Assembly (NCBI RefSeq): GCF_042683665.1
Contig: NZ_JBHUOO010000046.1
Origin: Leeuwenhoekiella polynyae
GTDB taxonomy: Bacteria; Bacteroidota; Bacteroidia; Flavobacteriales; Flavobacteriaceae
Length of the DNA stretch: 64,000 nucleotides
Direction: 5' to 3' (one strand)
The notes below the pieces were generated by a model that worked only from the letters and a program-made list of their open reading frames with translations, had not been told where the DNA came from and did not search any database. Shown here piece after piece: positions 41,437 through 48,974 of the stretch (position 1 is the stretch's first letter; every line of letters starts with the position of its first letter). The position numbers and the translations under genes are program-made.

Positions 41437-42037
41437 ATGCTTTTTTCATGCGTACCGAACGATCTTTTCTAAGTTTTATACGTTGTTTAGATTGTACTAG
41501 CATTTGAGCTTTAGAAACCCAGTTATCATTTACAATACGATCTGGAAAGAACTGGATGAGTTCTGTTACGATTTCAATATCGTGAGAATTGAATTTGCTT
41601 ATCTGATCAAAAGTGAAGATCCCGATAGTATTGAGTTTCTCTTCCGTGTAGGGGCCAATACCGATAATTTTTTGTAAATCATCTGCATCTTCACTATCTG
41701 CATAGCCTATTCTTGAAAAATCAAGTTCTCCGGTATTTGCCTCAGGAGTATCGTAAACTTTAAGCTCTGTAATATTTCTCTGATTTTTAGCCGCAATATT
41801 ACTTTCTTCTATCTCTTTAAGATCATCTTCATTAAAATCCATATCAATATCGGCAGCAGACTTTGAAGATAATTTTTGACGTAAAGCGCTTATTTTTTTC
41901 AGGTATTTTCCCTTTTGATAATAGAATGCAAAAAAGTATCCAATAAGAAACGATACAAGCATTAATACCCCTACTTCTATAAAGATGAAAGGTATTGAGA
42001 TATTATCATTGGCTTGTATGTATATCAAACTAACCAT
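41435..42037 (-). CDS. Membrane-anchored helix-hairpin-helix protein
   Basis: A 200-residue protein with one N-terminal transmembrane helix (FIFIEVGVLMLVSFLIGYFFAFYY), a charged linker, and a C-terminal domain DDLQKIIGIGPYTEEKLNTIGIFTFDQISKF that is a helix-hairpin-helix of the type also attached to ribosomal L21 in Bacteroidetes. The HhH may bind nucleic acid or protein. Its start codon shares one base with the stop of the OmpA-like gene upstream (TAATG), so the two are co-translated. Confidence 0.8.
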   Translation of the reverse strand: MVSLIYIQANDNISIPFIFIEVGVLMLVSFLIGYFFAFYYQKGKYLKKISALRQKLSSKSAADIDMDFNEDDLKEIEESNIAAKNQRNITELKVYDTPEANTGELDFSRIGYADSEDADDLQKIIGIGPYTEEKLNTIGIFTFDQISKFNSHDIEIVTELIQFFPDRIVNDNWVSKAQMLVQSKQRIKLRKDRSVRMKKA

Positions 42038-42756
42038 TAATTAAATATCAATTCGTATCTATTATTCAACTTAATTTTATCTTCCATATCTCTGGTGTAA
42101 AGTGGATCATCTTCTCCTTTAGAATATGCAAAAACCTGATTTTCAGGTAAATTAAGGCTTTTTATTAAAAATAACCTAATCTTTTCGGCCTGATCAAGAG
42201 CGAGTACATAATTATCTCTATCGTCGCCAATGTGGTCAGTGTATCCAATAATATCAATTCTGGATTGGGGTTTTGCTTTTAATTTGCGTTTTACTTCAGC
42301 TAAAAATTCTGCTGCATTTTGATCTCTTACCAATCGTGACATTTTAAATACGGGTCTAAAAGTTATGTCAACATTTCTTACTACGAATTTAGAATTTGAT
42401 TCGGCTTGTTCTAATTTAGCTAATCTGAGGCGTTCTTGGTCATCCTCCATAGCGTGTTTGGTTCGCTCCAGTCTGCTCTGTAACTCTTCAATAAGCTTGT
42501 CATTGGTTCCAGAACTATTAAGGCTGCTGTCTGTATACGTATTCTTAGTTGTAATTTCAGAATCGCTATCATCGAGATTGTCGAATGATTGCGAAGGAGT
42601 TAAGGAATCAAGAACTAATTCTTGAATATTATTTTCAATTGGCTTATGCTTTATAAAAAGACTGTTTCTATTTGTGGAGTCGCTAGAATTCAGAAAATAC
42701 AGACCTATTACGCACCAGCATAGGAATACGGAGAAGGCTATTAAGAAATTTCTCAT
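42037..42756 (-). CDS. OmpA-family peptidoglycan-associated protein
   Basis: A 239-residue protein with an N-terminal membrane anchor (MRNFLIAFSVFLCWCVIGLYFL), a coiled-coil middle (LIEELQSRLERTKHAMEDDQERLRLAKLEQ) and an OmpA C-terminal domain (~130-239) with IDIIGYTDHIGDDRDNYVLALDQAEKIRLFLIKSLNLPENQVFAYSKGEDDPL. The anchor lacks a cleavable signal, so the protein probably sits in the inner membrane and grips peptidoglycan. First gene of a two-gene operon, divergent from the his leader. Confidence 0.88.
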   Translation of the reverse strand: MRNFLIAFSVFLCWCVIGLYFLNSSDSTNRNSLFIKHKPIENNIQELVLDSLTPSQSFDNLDDSDSEITTKNTYTDSSLNSSGTNDKLIEELQSRLERTKHAMEDDQERLRLAKLEQAESNSKFVVRNVDITFRPVFKMSRLVRDQNAAEFLAEVKRKLKAKPQSRIDIIGYTDHIGDDRDNYVLALDQAEKIRLFLIKSLNLPENQVFAYSKGEDDPLYTRDMEDKIKLNNRYELIFN

Positions 42757-42871
42757 TATTTCTGAATTTCCTCAAAAATAACACATTGTGATAAAATGAT
42801 CATCAGTTGGTTAAATCTATTCGATATAATGCAAGTTAATCGTATTTTTTTTTTAAATTCGTCTCGTATTT

Positions 42872-42928
42872 ATGAAAAGAACAGCATTGCATCATCATCA
42901 TTTTTATTCACGCACTCAAGCGAGGTAA
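42872..42928 (+). CDS. hisL: Histidine operon leader peptide
   Basis: An 18-residue frame, MKRTALHHHHFYSRTQAR then TAA. Four His codons in a row (42890-42901) act as a sensor of charged tRNA-His. It lies 104 bp before hisG, between the OmpA-like gene and the operon. A ribosome stalled on the His codons leaves 42914-42926 free, which pairs with the left arm of the terminator at 42967-42977, as in the classical his attenuator. Peptide too short for gene finders. Its function follows from sequence logic, not homology. Confidence 0.88.
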   Translation: MKRTALHHHHFYSRTQAR

Positions 42929-43000
42929 AGATGTTGTATTTGTAATTCACGTATAAAAATAACAATAACCCGTTTGAGTCATTCAAACGGGTTTTCTGTT
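42914..43000 (+). promoter_or_regulatory. his attenuator: antiterminator and Rho-independent terminator
   Basis: Terminator: 11-bp stem AACCCGTTTGA (42967-42977) with TCAAACGGGTT (42983-42993), 5-nt loop, then TTTTCTGTTT. Antiterminator: ACTCAAGCGAGGT (42914-42926) pairs with 42968-42979, all Watson-Crick except one G-U and one bulged A, and so competes with the terminator. The antiterminator strand overlaps the end of the leader peptide and its stop codon, so a ribosome finishing the leader hides it. Low His-tRNA therefore favours read-through into hisG. Confidence 0.85.
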
Positions 43001-43032
43001 TAGGGTGGCTCAAGCTAACAAACCAAAGTAAG

Positions 43033-43893
43033 ATGACTAAAAAAATTAGAATCGCTATTCAAAAGTCAGGCAGACTTAATGAAGACTCCCTGCAAATTTT
43101 AAAAGATTGCGGAGTATCTATAGATAATGGGCGCGATCAACTCAAGGCAAATGCTGCAAATTTTCCGTTAGAGGTGTTTTATTTGCGTAACGGTGATATT
43201 CCACAGTATTTGAGAGATGGGGTTGTAGATATCGCTATCATTGGAGAAAACGTTTTGATAGAAAAAGGAGATGATATAGCCATTGCTCAAAAGCTGGGCT
43301 TTTCAAAATGTCGTGTTTCTCTAGCGGTCCCTAAAGGAACCAAATATGATTCTGTAAAGGACTTTGAGGGTAAAAAGATTGCAACGTCTTACCCTAATAC
43401 TGTTTTAGGATACCTTTCTCAATTTAATGTAAAAGCTGATTTGCATATAATTAACGGTTCTGTAGAGATTGCACCAAATATTGGTCTTGCCGATGCTATT
43501 TGTGATATTGTTTCAAGCGGAAGTACCTTATTTAAAAACGGGCTTAAAGAGGTTGAAGTAATGCTCAAGTCTGAGGCTGTGCTTGCTGTTTCGTCTAAAA
43601 TAGACACAGAGCGTCAAGAAATTTTAGATAAACTACTTTTCAGAATTCAATCTGTTTTAAAAGGTCGCGATTATAAATATGTATTGCTTAATGCACCTAA
43701 TGATCGCTTAGATGAAATTATAAAAATGCTTCCCGGGATGAAAAGCCCTACTGTTCTACCACTTGCAGAAGAAGGATGGAGCAGTGTACATTCAGTAATT
43801 GATAAAAATGAATTCTGGGAGGTTATAGATAAGTTAAAAGATTCTGGAGCTCAGGGAATTCTAGTTAGTGATATCGAAAAAATGGTGTTGTAA
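43033..43893 (+). CDS. hisG: ATP phosphoribosyltransferase (long form)
   Basis: A 286-residue first enzyme of histidine synthesis, joining ATP and PRPP. Motifs: RIAIQKSGRLNEDSL, DIAIIGENVL, KIATSYPNTVLGYL (PRPP loop region), GSVEIAPNIGLADAICDIVSSGSTL. The C-terminal ~80 residues (YKYVLLNAPNDRLDEIIKMLPGMKSPTVLPLAEEGWSSVHSVI) are the feedback-binding domain of the long, HisZ-independent form. So it should be inhibited by histidine itself, in addition to attenuation upstream. Start ATG 43033, 105 bp after the leader stop. Confidence 0.97.
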   Translation: MTKKIRIAIQKSGRLNEDSLQILKDCGVSIDNGRDQLKANAANFPLEVFYLRNGDIPQYLRDGVVDIAIIGENVLIEKGDDIAIAQKLGFSKCRVSLAVPKGTKYDSVKDFEGKKIATSYPNTVLGYLSQFNVKADLHIINGSVEIAPNIGLADAICDIVSSGSTLFKNGLKEVEVMLKSEAVLAVSSKIDTERQEILDKLLFRIQSVLKGRDYKYVLLNAPNDRLDEIIKMLPGMKSPTVLPLAEEGWSSVHSVIDKNEFWEVIDKLKDSGAQGILVSDIEKMVL

Positions 43894-43909
43894 TTTCGCT
43901 AATGCGAAA
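43894..43909. repeat. Mini-hairpin TTTCGC-TAAT-GCGAAA before hisD
   Basis: A perfect 6-bp stem directly after the hisG stop and 11 bp before hisD. One of a family of similar hairpins near gene starts in this window. Confidence 0.6.
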
Positions 43910-43920
43910 AGATAAAAGCT

Positions 43921-45210
43921 ATGAATAAAATAGAAAATCCAGATCGTTCTACCTGGGCAGAAATTCTCAAACGCCCAACGCAGACTTACGATCAGATTGA
44001 AAGTACGGTTCTTGAGATTTTTGACAAGATCAAATCTTATGGTGATTCTGCTGTTAAGCAGTATACAGAAAAATTTGATGGAATTTTGATAAATAATCTT
44101 GAAGTACAGCAAAATGAAATAAATGCTGCTGTAAAGGAACTTTCACAAGATTTAAAGCAAGCAATAGAACTTGCAAAAAAGAACATAGAAGTATTTCACC
44201 AAGCACAAAAAACAAATCCTGTAAATGTTGAAACTGCTCCGGGGGTTAATTGCTGGCAAGAGAAACGACCTATTCAAAAGGTTGGACTTTATATCCCTGG
44301 GGGTACAGCGCCACTTTTTTCGACAATATTAATGCTCGCAATTCCTGCTAAAATTGCAGGCTGTAAAGAAGTTGTTTTGTGTACTCCGCCAGACAAGGAT
44401 GGAAACATCAACCCGGCGATTTTGTTTACCGCTCAACTTTGTGGTATTGATAAAATTTACAAAGTAGGAGGTATTCAAGCCATAGGAGCAATGACCTTTG
44501 GTACTGAAACTATTTCTAAAGTGTATAAGATTTTTGGTCCCGGTAATCAGTTTGTTACCGTTGCTAAACAAATGGCTACAAAATACAATGTGAGTATAGA
44601 TATGCCGGCTGGTCCCTCAGAATTACTGGTTGTTGCAGATGATACTGCAGACGCTTCATTTGTAGCGTCAGACTTATTGAGTCAGGCAGAGCATGGTATT
44701 GATAGTCAGGTAATTTTAGTTTCAACTTCAAAAGGATTGATAATTTCTGTGGAAGACGAAATCAATATTCAATTGGTTCAACTTCCCCGTAAAAATATTG
44801 CCGAAAAAGCTATTGCAAATAGTAAGCTCATTTATGTAAAAGATCATAAAACAGCTCTTGAATTGATAGATGAATACGGTCCGGAGCATTTTATTGTGGC
44901 GACCAATGACAATGCATATTATGTAGATAATATCGCTAACGCCGGGTCGGTTTTTATTGGCAATTATACACCGGAAAGTGCCGGAGATTATGCTTCAGGA
45001 ACCAATCATACATTACCAACAAATGGTTATGCAAAGCAGTACAGCGGTGTAAATCTAGATAGCTTTATGAAGAGTATGACCTTTCAGGAGTTGTCTCCTG
45101 AAGGTATAAAAAATATAGGTAACGCGATTGAATTAATGGCTGAAGCAGAAGGCTTACAGGCCCACAAAAATGCGGTTACGTTACGTTTAAATAAATTAGC
45201 TAAAGACTAA
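43921..45210 (+). CDS. hisD: Histidinol dehydrogenase
   Basis: A 429-residue zinc enzyme doing the last two oxidations to histidine. Typical sequence: YIPGGTAPLFSTILMLAIPAKIAGCKEVVLCTPP, GPGNQFVTVAKQMATKYNVSIDMPAGPSELLVVADD, LLSQAEHGIDSQVILVS, YGPEHFIV and SAGDYASGTNHTLPTNGYAKQYSG. The zinc ligands (Gln, His, Asp, His) lie in these blocks. Normal length. Starts 27 bp after hisG. Confidence 0.97.
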   Translation: MNKIENPDRSTWAEILKRPTQTYDQIESTVLEIFDKIKSYGDSAVKQYTEKFDGILINNLEVQQNEINAAVKELSQDLKQAIELAKKNIEVFHQAQKTNPVNVETAPGVNCWQEKRPIQKVGLYIPGGTAPLFSTILMLAIPAKIAGCKEVVLCTPPDKDGNINPAILFTAQLCGIDKIYKVGGIQAIGAMTFGTETISKVYKIFGPGNQFVTVAKQMATKYNVSIDMPAGPSELLVVADDTADASFVASDLLSQAEHGIDSQVILVSTSKGLIISVEDEINIQLVQLPRKNIAEKAIANSKLIYVKDHKTALELIDEYGPEHFIVATNDNAYYVDNIANAGSVFIGNYTPESAGDYASGTNHTLPTNGYAKQYSGVNLDSFMKSMTFQELSPEGIKNIGNAIELMAEAEGLQAHKNAVTLRLNKLAKD

Positions 45211-45212
45211 TT

Positions 45213-46265
45213 ATGAGTACTTCAATATTTAATTTAGACAGGCTGGTGCGTGAAAATGTTTCAAAACTAAAGCCGTATTCTTCAGCTCGTGATGAGTTTA
45301 AAGATTTTAATAAGGATATGATTTTTCTGGATGCTAATGAGAATCCCTATAATAACGGGGTAAACCGATATCCAGATCCGCAACAAATAACTTTAAAGCA
45401 GCATTTATCAACCGCTAAGCGGGTTCCTACAGATCAGATTCTTTTAGGAAATGGGAGCGACGAAGTTTTAGATTTGTTGTTTAGAGCCTTTTGCGAACCT
45501 AAAAAGGACAATGTAATTACACTGCCACCTACATACGGTATGTATAGTGTACTCGCAGCTACTAATGATATTGCAAATCGCGAAGTATTGCTTACTGAAA
45601 GCTTTCAGCCCAATGTAACGCAAATTTTAGAGCAGGTAGATCACCAGACTAAAATGATCTTTCTATGTTCTCCCAACAATCCTACTGCAAATAGTTTTGA
45701 ACCAGAAAAGATTAGCGAATTGTTAGAATCGTTTAAAGGAATAGTCGTTGTTGATGAAGCTTATGTTGATTTTATGGAAGGTGAAAGTTGGTCAACAAAA
45801 CTTCATGATTATCCAAATTTGGTAATTATTCAAACCCTTTCAAAAGCCTATGGTTTAGCCGGAATACGGTTGGGAATCTGCTATGCTTCCGCAGCAATTA
45901 TAGCGGTGCTTAACAAAATTAAACCTCCGTACAATGTAAATGAACTCACTCAGAAAAAAGCTTTAGAGCGCATATTAGATACAGATAGCATTCAAAAAGA
46001 AATCAACTCAATTTTAACTGAAAGAGAAGGTTTATCTAAAGTGTTACTTCAAGTAGGTTTTGTTGACAAAATATTCCCTACAGAGGCTAATTTTATTTTG
46101 GCTCGAGTAGATGATGCTGATAAACGATACGATCAATTAATCAAAAAAGGAATTGTAGTACGCAATAGAAGCACACAGGCATTATGTGAAAATACCCTTA
46201 GATTTACGGTAGGAACACCAGCTGAAAACAAAAAATTAATAGCCGCTTTAAAAGATTTAGCATAA
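45213..46265 (+). CDS. hisC: Histidinol-phosphate aminotransferase
   Basis: A 350-residue PLP enzyme. Landmarks are FLDANENPYNNGVNRYPDPQ, LGNGSDEVLDLLFRAFCEP, SPNNPTANSF, VVDEAYVDFM, and the PLP-lysine segment IIQTLSKAYGLAGIRLG. C-terminal RFTVGTPAENKKLIAAL. Starts 2 nt after hisD and shares its last base with the hisB start (TAATG). Confidence 0.97.
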   Translation: MSTSIFNLDRLVRENVSKLKPYSSARDEFKDFNKDMIFLDANENPYNNGVNRYPDPQQITLKQHLSTAKRVPTDQILLGNGSDEVLDLLFRAFCEPKKDNVITLPPTYGMYSVLAATNDIANREVLLTESFQPNVTQILEQVDHQTKMIFLCSPNNPTANSFEPEKISELLESFKGIVVVDEAYVDFMEGESWSTKLHDYPNLVIIQTLSKAYGLAGIRLGICYASAAIIAVLNKIKPPYNVNELTQKKALERILDTDSIQKEINSILTEREGLSKVLLQVGFVDKIFPTEANFILARVDDADKRYDQLIKKGIVVRNRSTQALCENTLRFTVGTPAENKKLIAALKDLA

Positions 46266-47452
46266 TGAGTAATTTAAGTAAAAATGAATTTAATGGAGTT
46301 CCCCCTTTGGGGGCTAGGGGGCAGAAAGTCCTGTTTATAGATCGCGACGGAACGATTATAAAAGAACCACCCGGCTATCAGGTTGATGCTTTTGAAAAAG
46401 TAACTTTTTACCCAAAAGTTTTTAGTTATTTAAGTAAAATCGCAAAGGAGCTCGATTATAAACTAGTGATGATTACCAATCAAGATGGTTTGGGGACTGA
46501 TATTTTCCCTGAAGATACCTTCTGGCCGGTGCATAATTTCATTTTAAAATCCTTCGAAAATGAAGGTGTGATTTTTGACGATGTTTTCATAGACAAAACC
46601 TTTCCTGAAGAAAATGCAAATACGCGTAAGCCAGGAACGGGTATGCTTACCGAATTTTTCTCTGATGAATATGATTTAGAAAACAGCTTTGTTTTTGGAG
46701 ATCGTATTACAGACATCGAACTAGCAAAAAATTTAGGTGCTAAAGGAATTTTTATAAACGATCATACCTATTTAGGTTCTGATGAAATCACGACAAAGCG
46801 TGAAGAATTAGAAAATTATATAGCTCTTGAAACTAATGATTGGAAGGAGATCTACGAGTTTTTAAAGTTAGAAGAGCGTACCGCTTCCATTTCAAGAAAA
46901 ACAAATGAAACCGATATCGAAATCGAACTCAATCTTGATGGTACTGGGAAAAGTGATATTAAAACCGGTTTAGCCTTTTTTGATCATATGTTAGATCAGT
47001 TGGCACGCCACGGTTCTATGGATTTAAAAATTCACGTAAACGGTGATCTGGAAGTTGATGAGCACCATACGATTGAAGATACTGCGATTGCTCTGGGAGA
47101 GGTGTTTGCCAAAGCTTTGGGGAATAAACTTGGTATAGAGCGTTATGGATTTTGCCTGCCTATGGATGACTGTCTGGCACAGGTAGCAATTGATTTTGGT
47201 GGCAGAAACTGGTTGGTTTGGGAAACAGATTTTAAACGCGAGAAAATAGGAGAAATGCCTACAGAAATGTTCTATCATTTCTTTAAATCTTTTACCGATG
47301 GAGCAAGAGCGAATCTTAATGTAAAAGCTGAAGGAACCAATGAGCATCATAAAATTGAAGCTATTTTTAAAGCTTTTGCAAAAGCGATAAAAGTAGCTGT
47401 TAAACGTGATCCTGACAAAATGGTTTTGCCTAGTACAAAAGGAATGCTATAA
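46265..47452 (+). CDS. hisB: Bifunctional histidinol-phosphatase / imidazoleglycerol-phosphate dehydratase
   Basis: A 395-residue fusion. The N-terminal HAD phosphatase (~20-180) has VLFIDRDGTIIKEPPGYQ, MITNQDGLGT and FVFGDRITDIELAKNLGAKGIFI. The C-terminal dehydratase (~205-395) has FFDHMLDQLARHG, VDEHHTIEDTAIALGE and NEHHKIEAIFKAFAKAIK. Odd: the first ~20 residues contain GVPPLGARGQ, encoded by a GC-rich palindromic repeat (46298-46322) between the start and the DRDGT motif. The true family start would be near VLFIDRDG, so this is a repeat-made N-terminal extension. A similar repeat follows the stop. Confidence 0.96.
   Translation: MSNLSKNEFNGVPPLGARGQKVLFIDRDGTIIKEPPGYQVDAFEKVTFYPKVFSYLSKIAKELDYKLVMITNQDGLGTDIFPEDTFWPVHNFILKSFENEGVIFDDVFIDKTFPEENANTRKPGTGMLTEFFSDEYDLENSFVFGDRITDIELAKNLGAKGIFINDHTYLGSDEITTKREELENYIALETNDWKEIYEFLKLEERTASISRKTNETDIEIELNLDGTGKSDIKTGLAFFDHMLDQLARHGSMDLKIHVNGDLEVDEHHTIEDTAIALGEVFAKALGNKLGIERYGFCLPMDDCLAQVAIDFGGRNWLVWETDFKREKIGEMPTEMFYHFFKSFTDGARANLNVKAEGTNEHHKIEAIFKAFAKAIKVAVKRDPDKMVLPSTKGML
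46298..46322 (+). repeat. GC-rich palindromic repeat inside hisB 5' end
   Basis: GTTCCCCCTTTGGGGGCTAGGGGGC. Contains CCCCC-TTT-GGGGG. Related copies at 47454-47486 and 47561-47588. Confidence 0.75.
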
Positions 47453-47453
47453 G

Positions 47454-47486
47454 CCACCTAACCCCAAAAGGGGGAATTTTAGAAGT
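47454..47486 (+). repeat. Repeat copy between hisB and hisH
   Basis: CCACCTAACCCCAAAAGGGGGAATTTTAGAAGT region directly after the hisB stop; CCCC-AAAA-GGGG palindrome related to the copies inside hisB and hisH. Confidence 0.65.
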
Positions 47487-47522
47487 ACAACTTTGACTGA
47501 TCAAAGTTTCAGAATCTGATAT

Positions 47523-48161
47523 ATGATTGATAATACTAAAATAGATAAAGAAGCAGAATCAACTCCCCCTTCGGGGGCTGGGAGGCTGGTAATTATAAAC
47601 TATGGCGCCGGAAATATACAAAGCATCAAATTCGCTTTTAAACGATTGGGAATAGATGCGGTACTTTCTGATGATGCTGAAGAAATAAAAGCTGCGGGTA
47701 AAGTTATTTTTCCCGGTGTAGGTGAGGCGAGCAGTGCTATGGCTAAACTGAAAGCTACAGGATTAGATAAGATCATTCCAACCTTAAAACAGCCGGTTCT
47801 GGGTATATGTCTGGGTATGCAGTTGATGTGTAACCATTCTACAGAAGGAGATACCACCGGACTTGGGATTTTTAATGTAGATGTCGTAAAGTTTTCAAAA
47901 GAGGTAAAAGTTCCGCAAATAGGCTGGAATGAAATTACAGACTTACAAAGCGAGTTATTGACCAGTATTCCTGAAAACTCACATATGTACCTGGTTCATA
48001 GTTTTTACGCACCAAAATGTGCTGAAATGATTGCAACGACACATTATGAGCTCGACTATGCTTCGGCTTTGCAAAAGAAAAATTTTTACGGAGTGCAATT
48101 TCACCCGGAAAAGTCAGGTGTCGTTGGAGAACAAATACTTAAAAATTTCTTGAGTTTATGA
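47523..48161 (+). CDS. hisH: Imidazole glycerol phosphate synthase glutaminase subunit
   Basis: A 212-residue class I glutamine amidotransferase giving ammonia to HisF. The fold starts LVIINYGAGNIQSIKFAFKRLG, the nucleophile Cys is in GICLGMQLMC and the His/Glu pair is in GVQFHPEKSG. The first ~22 residues (MIDNTKIDKEAESTPPSGAG) are extra compared with the usual start MKIVIIDYGAGN and are partly encoded by the palindrome at 47561-47588. No alternative in-frame ATG gives the normal length. Overlaps hisA by 4 nt. Confidence 0.96.
   Translation: MIDNTKIDKEAESTPPSGAGRLVIINYGAGNIQSIKFAFKRLGIDAVLSDDAEEIKAAGKVIFPGVGEASSAMAKLKATGLDKIIPTLKQPVLGICLGMQLMCNHSTEGDTTGLGIFNVDVVKFSKEVKVPQIGWNEITDLQSELLTSIPENSHMYLVHSFYAPKCAEMIATTHYELDYASALQKKNFYGVQFHPEKSGVVGEQILKNFLSL
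47561..47588 (+). repeat. GC-rich palindromic repeat inside hisH 5' end
   Basis: CCCCC-TTC-GGGGG palindrome followed by CTGGGAGGCTGG, translated in frame as STPPSGAGRL. Same family as the hisB copy. Confidence 0.75.
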
Positions 48162-48910
48162 GAATTATACCAGCAATAGATATTATTGACGGGAAGTGCG
48201 TACGCCTTTCTAAAGGGGATTATGATACTAAAAAGATTTACAACGAGAGTCCGTTAGAAGTTGCTAAAGAATTTGAAGCACACGGAATTAAATTTTTACA
48301 TCTGGTCGATCTGGATGGAGCGAAAAGTAAACATATAGTAAACCATAAAGTACTGGAGCAAATAGCTTCGCAAACCTCCCTTAAAATCGATTTTGGAGGT
48401 GGCTTAAAAACCGATGATGATTTGCGTATCGCTTTTGAAAGTGGTGCTAGTCAGATTACCGGTGGAAGCATTGCAGTAAAAGATAGAGAGACTTTTAAAA
48501 GTTGGTTAACAAATTTTGGTGCAGATAAAATCATTCTTGGAGCTGATGCTAAAGATGAAAAAGTAGCCGTTAGCGGTTGGCTAGAGGAATCTAAAGAAGA
48601 ATTGATTCCGTTTATACAGGAGTATCAGAAAGAAGGTATTTCATACGTTATTTGTACAGACATCAGCAAAGACGGAATGTTAGAAGGCCCTTCCTTTGAT
48701 TTGTATCAAAAGATTCTAGAAGAATGTCACCCGGAGCTTGTCGAAGGGCCAGTCAAGAACTTTAACCTAATAGCCTCGGGTGGTATCTCTGATTTTGATG
48801 AATTACCAAAGCTAGCTGAACTGGGTTGCGAAGGAACGATTATCGGTAAAGCCATTTATGAAGGAAGAATTTCAATGAAACAATTGGAAGGATTTATAGT
48901 GAATCAATAA
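48158..48910 (+). CDS. hisA: ProFAR isomerase
   Basis: A 250-residue (beta/alpha)8 enzyme isomerising ProFAR to PRFAR. Diagnostic: IPAIDIIDGKCVRLSKGDYDTKKIY, LHLVDLDGAKSK, DFGGGLKTDDD and IASGGISDFDEL. Odd: residues ~188-199 read EECHPELVEGPVKN, encoded by the known dispersed repeat with core GAGCTTGTCGAAGGG at 48725-48751. It is inserted in frame between helix and the seventh strand, ~10 residues longer than expected there. Active-site residues are kept, so the enzyme is likely active. Confidence 0.95.
   Translation: MRIIPAIDIIDGKCVRLSKGDYDTKKIYNESPLEVAKEFEAHGIKFLHLVDLDGAKSKHIVNHKVLEQIASQTSLKIDFGGGLKTDDDLRIAFESGASQITGGSIAVKDRETFKSWLTNFGADKIILGADAKDEKVAVSGWLEESKEELIPFIQEYQKEGISYVICTDISKDGMLEGPSFDLYQKILEECHPELVEGPVKNFNLIASGGISDFDELPKLAELGCEGTIIGKAIYEGRISMKQLEGFIVNQ
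48725..48751 (+). repeat. Dispersed repeat (GAGCTTGTCGAAGGG type) inside hisA
   Basis: TGTCACCCGGAGCTTGTCGAAGGGCCA region. The motif is one of the widely spread bacterial interspersed repeats; here it is translated as CHPELVEGP. Confidence 0.8.
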
Positions 48911-48914
48911 TGAG

Positions 48915-48957
48915 TTTTCCGCCGAAGTTTATTCTGAATTTATCGAAGGGCGGAAAA
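48915..48957 (+). repeat. Palindromic repeat relict between hisA and hisF
   Basis: Arms TTTTCCGCC and GGCGGAAAA enclose CTGAATTTATCGAAGGG, a relative of the repeat inside hisA (GAGCTTGTCGAAGGG) with several changes. Lies in the 64-bp hisA-hisF spacer. Confidence 0.7.
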
Positions 48958-48974
48958 GTAAAAAGTAAAATAAC

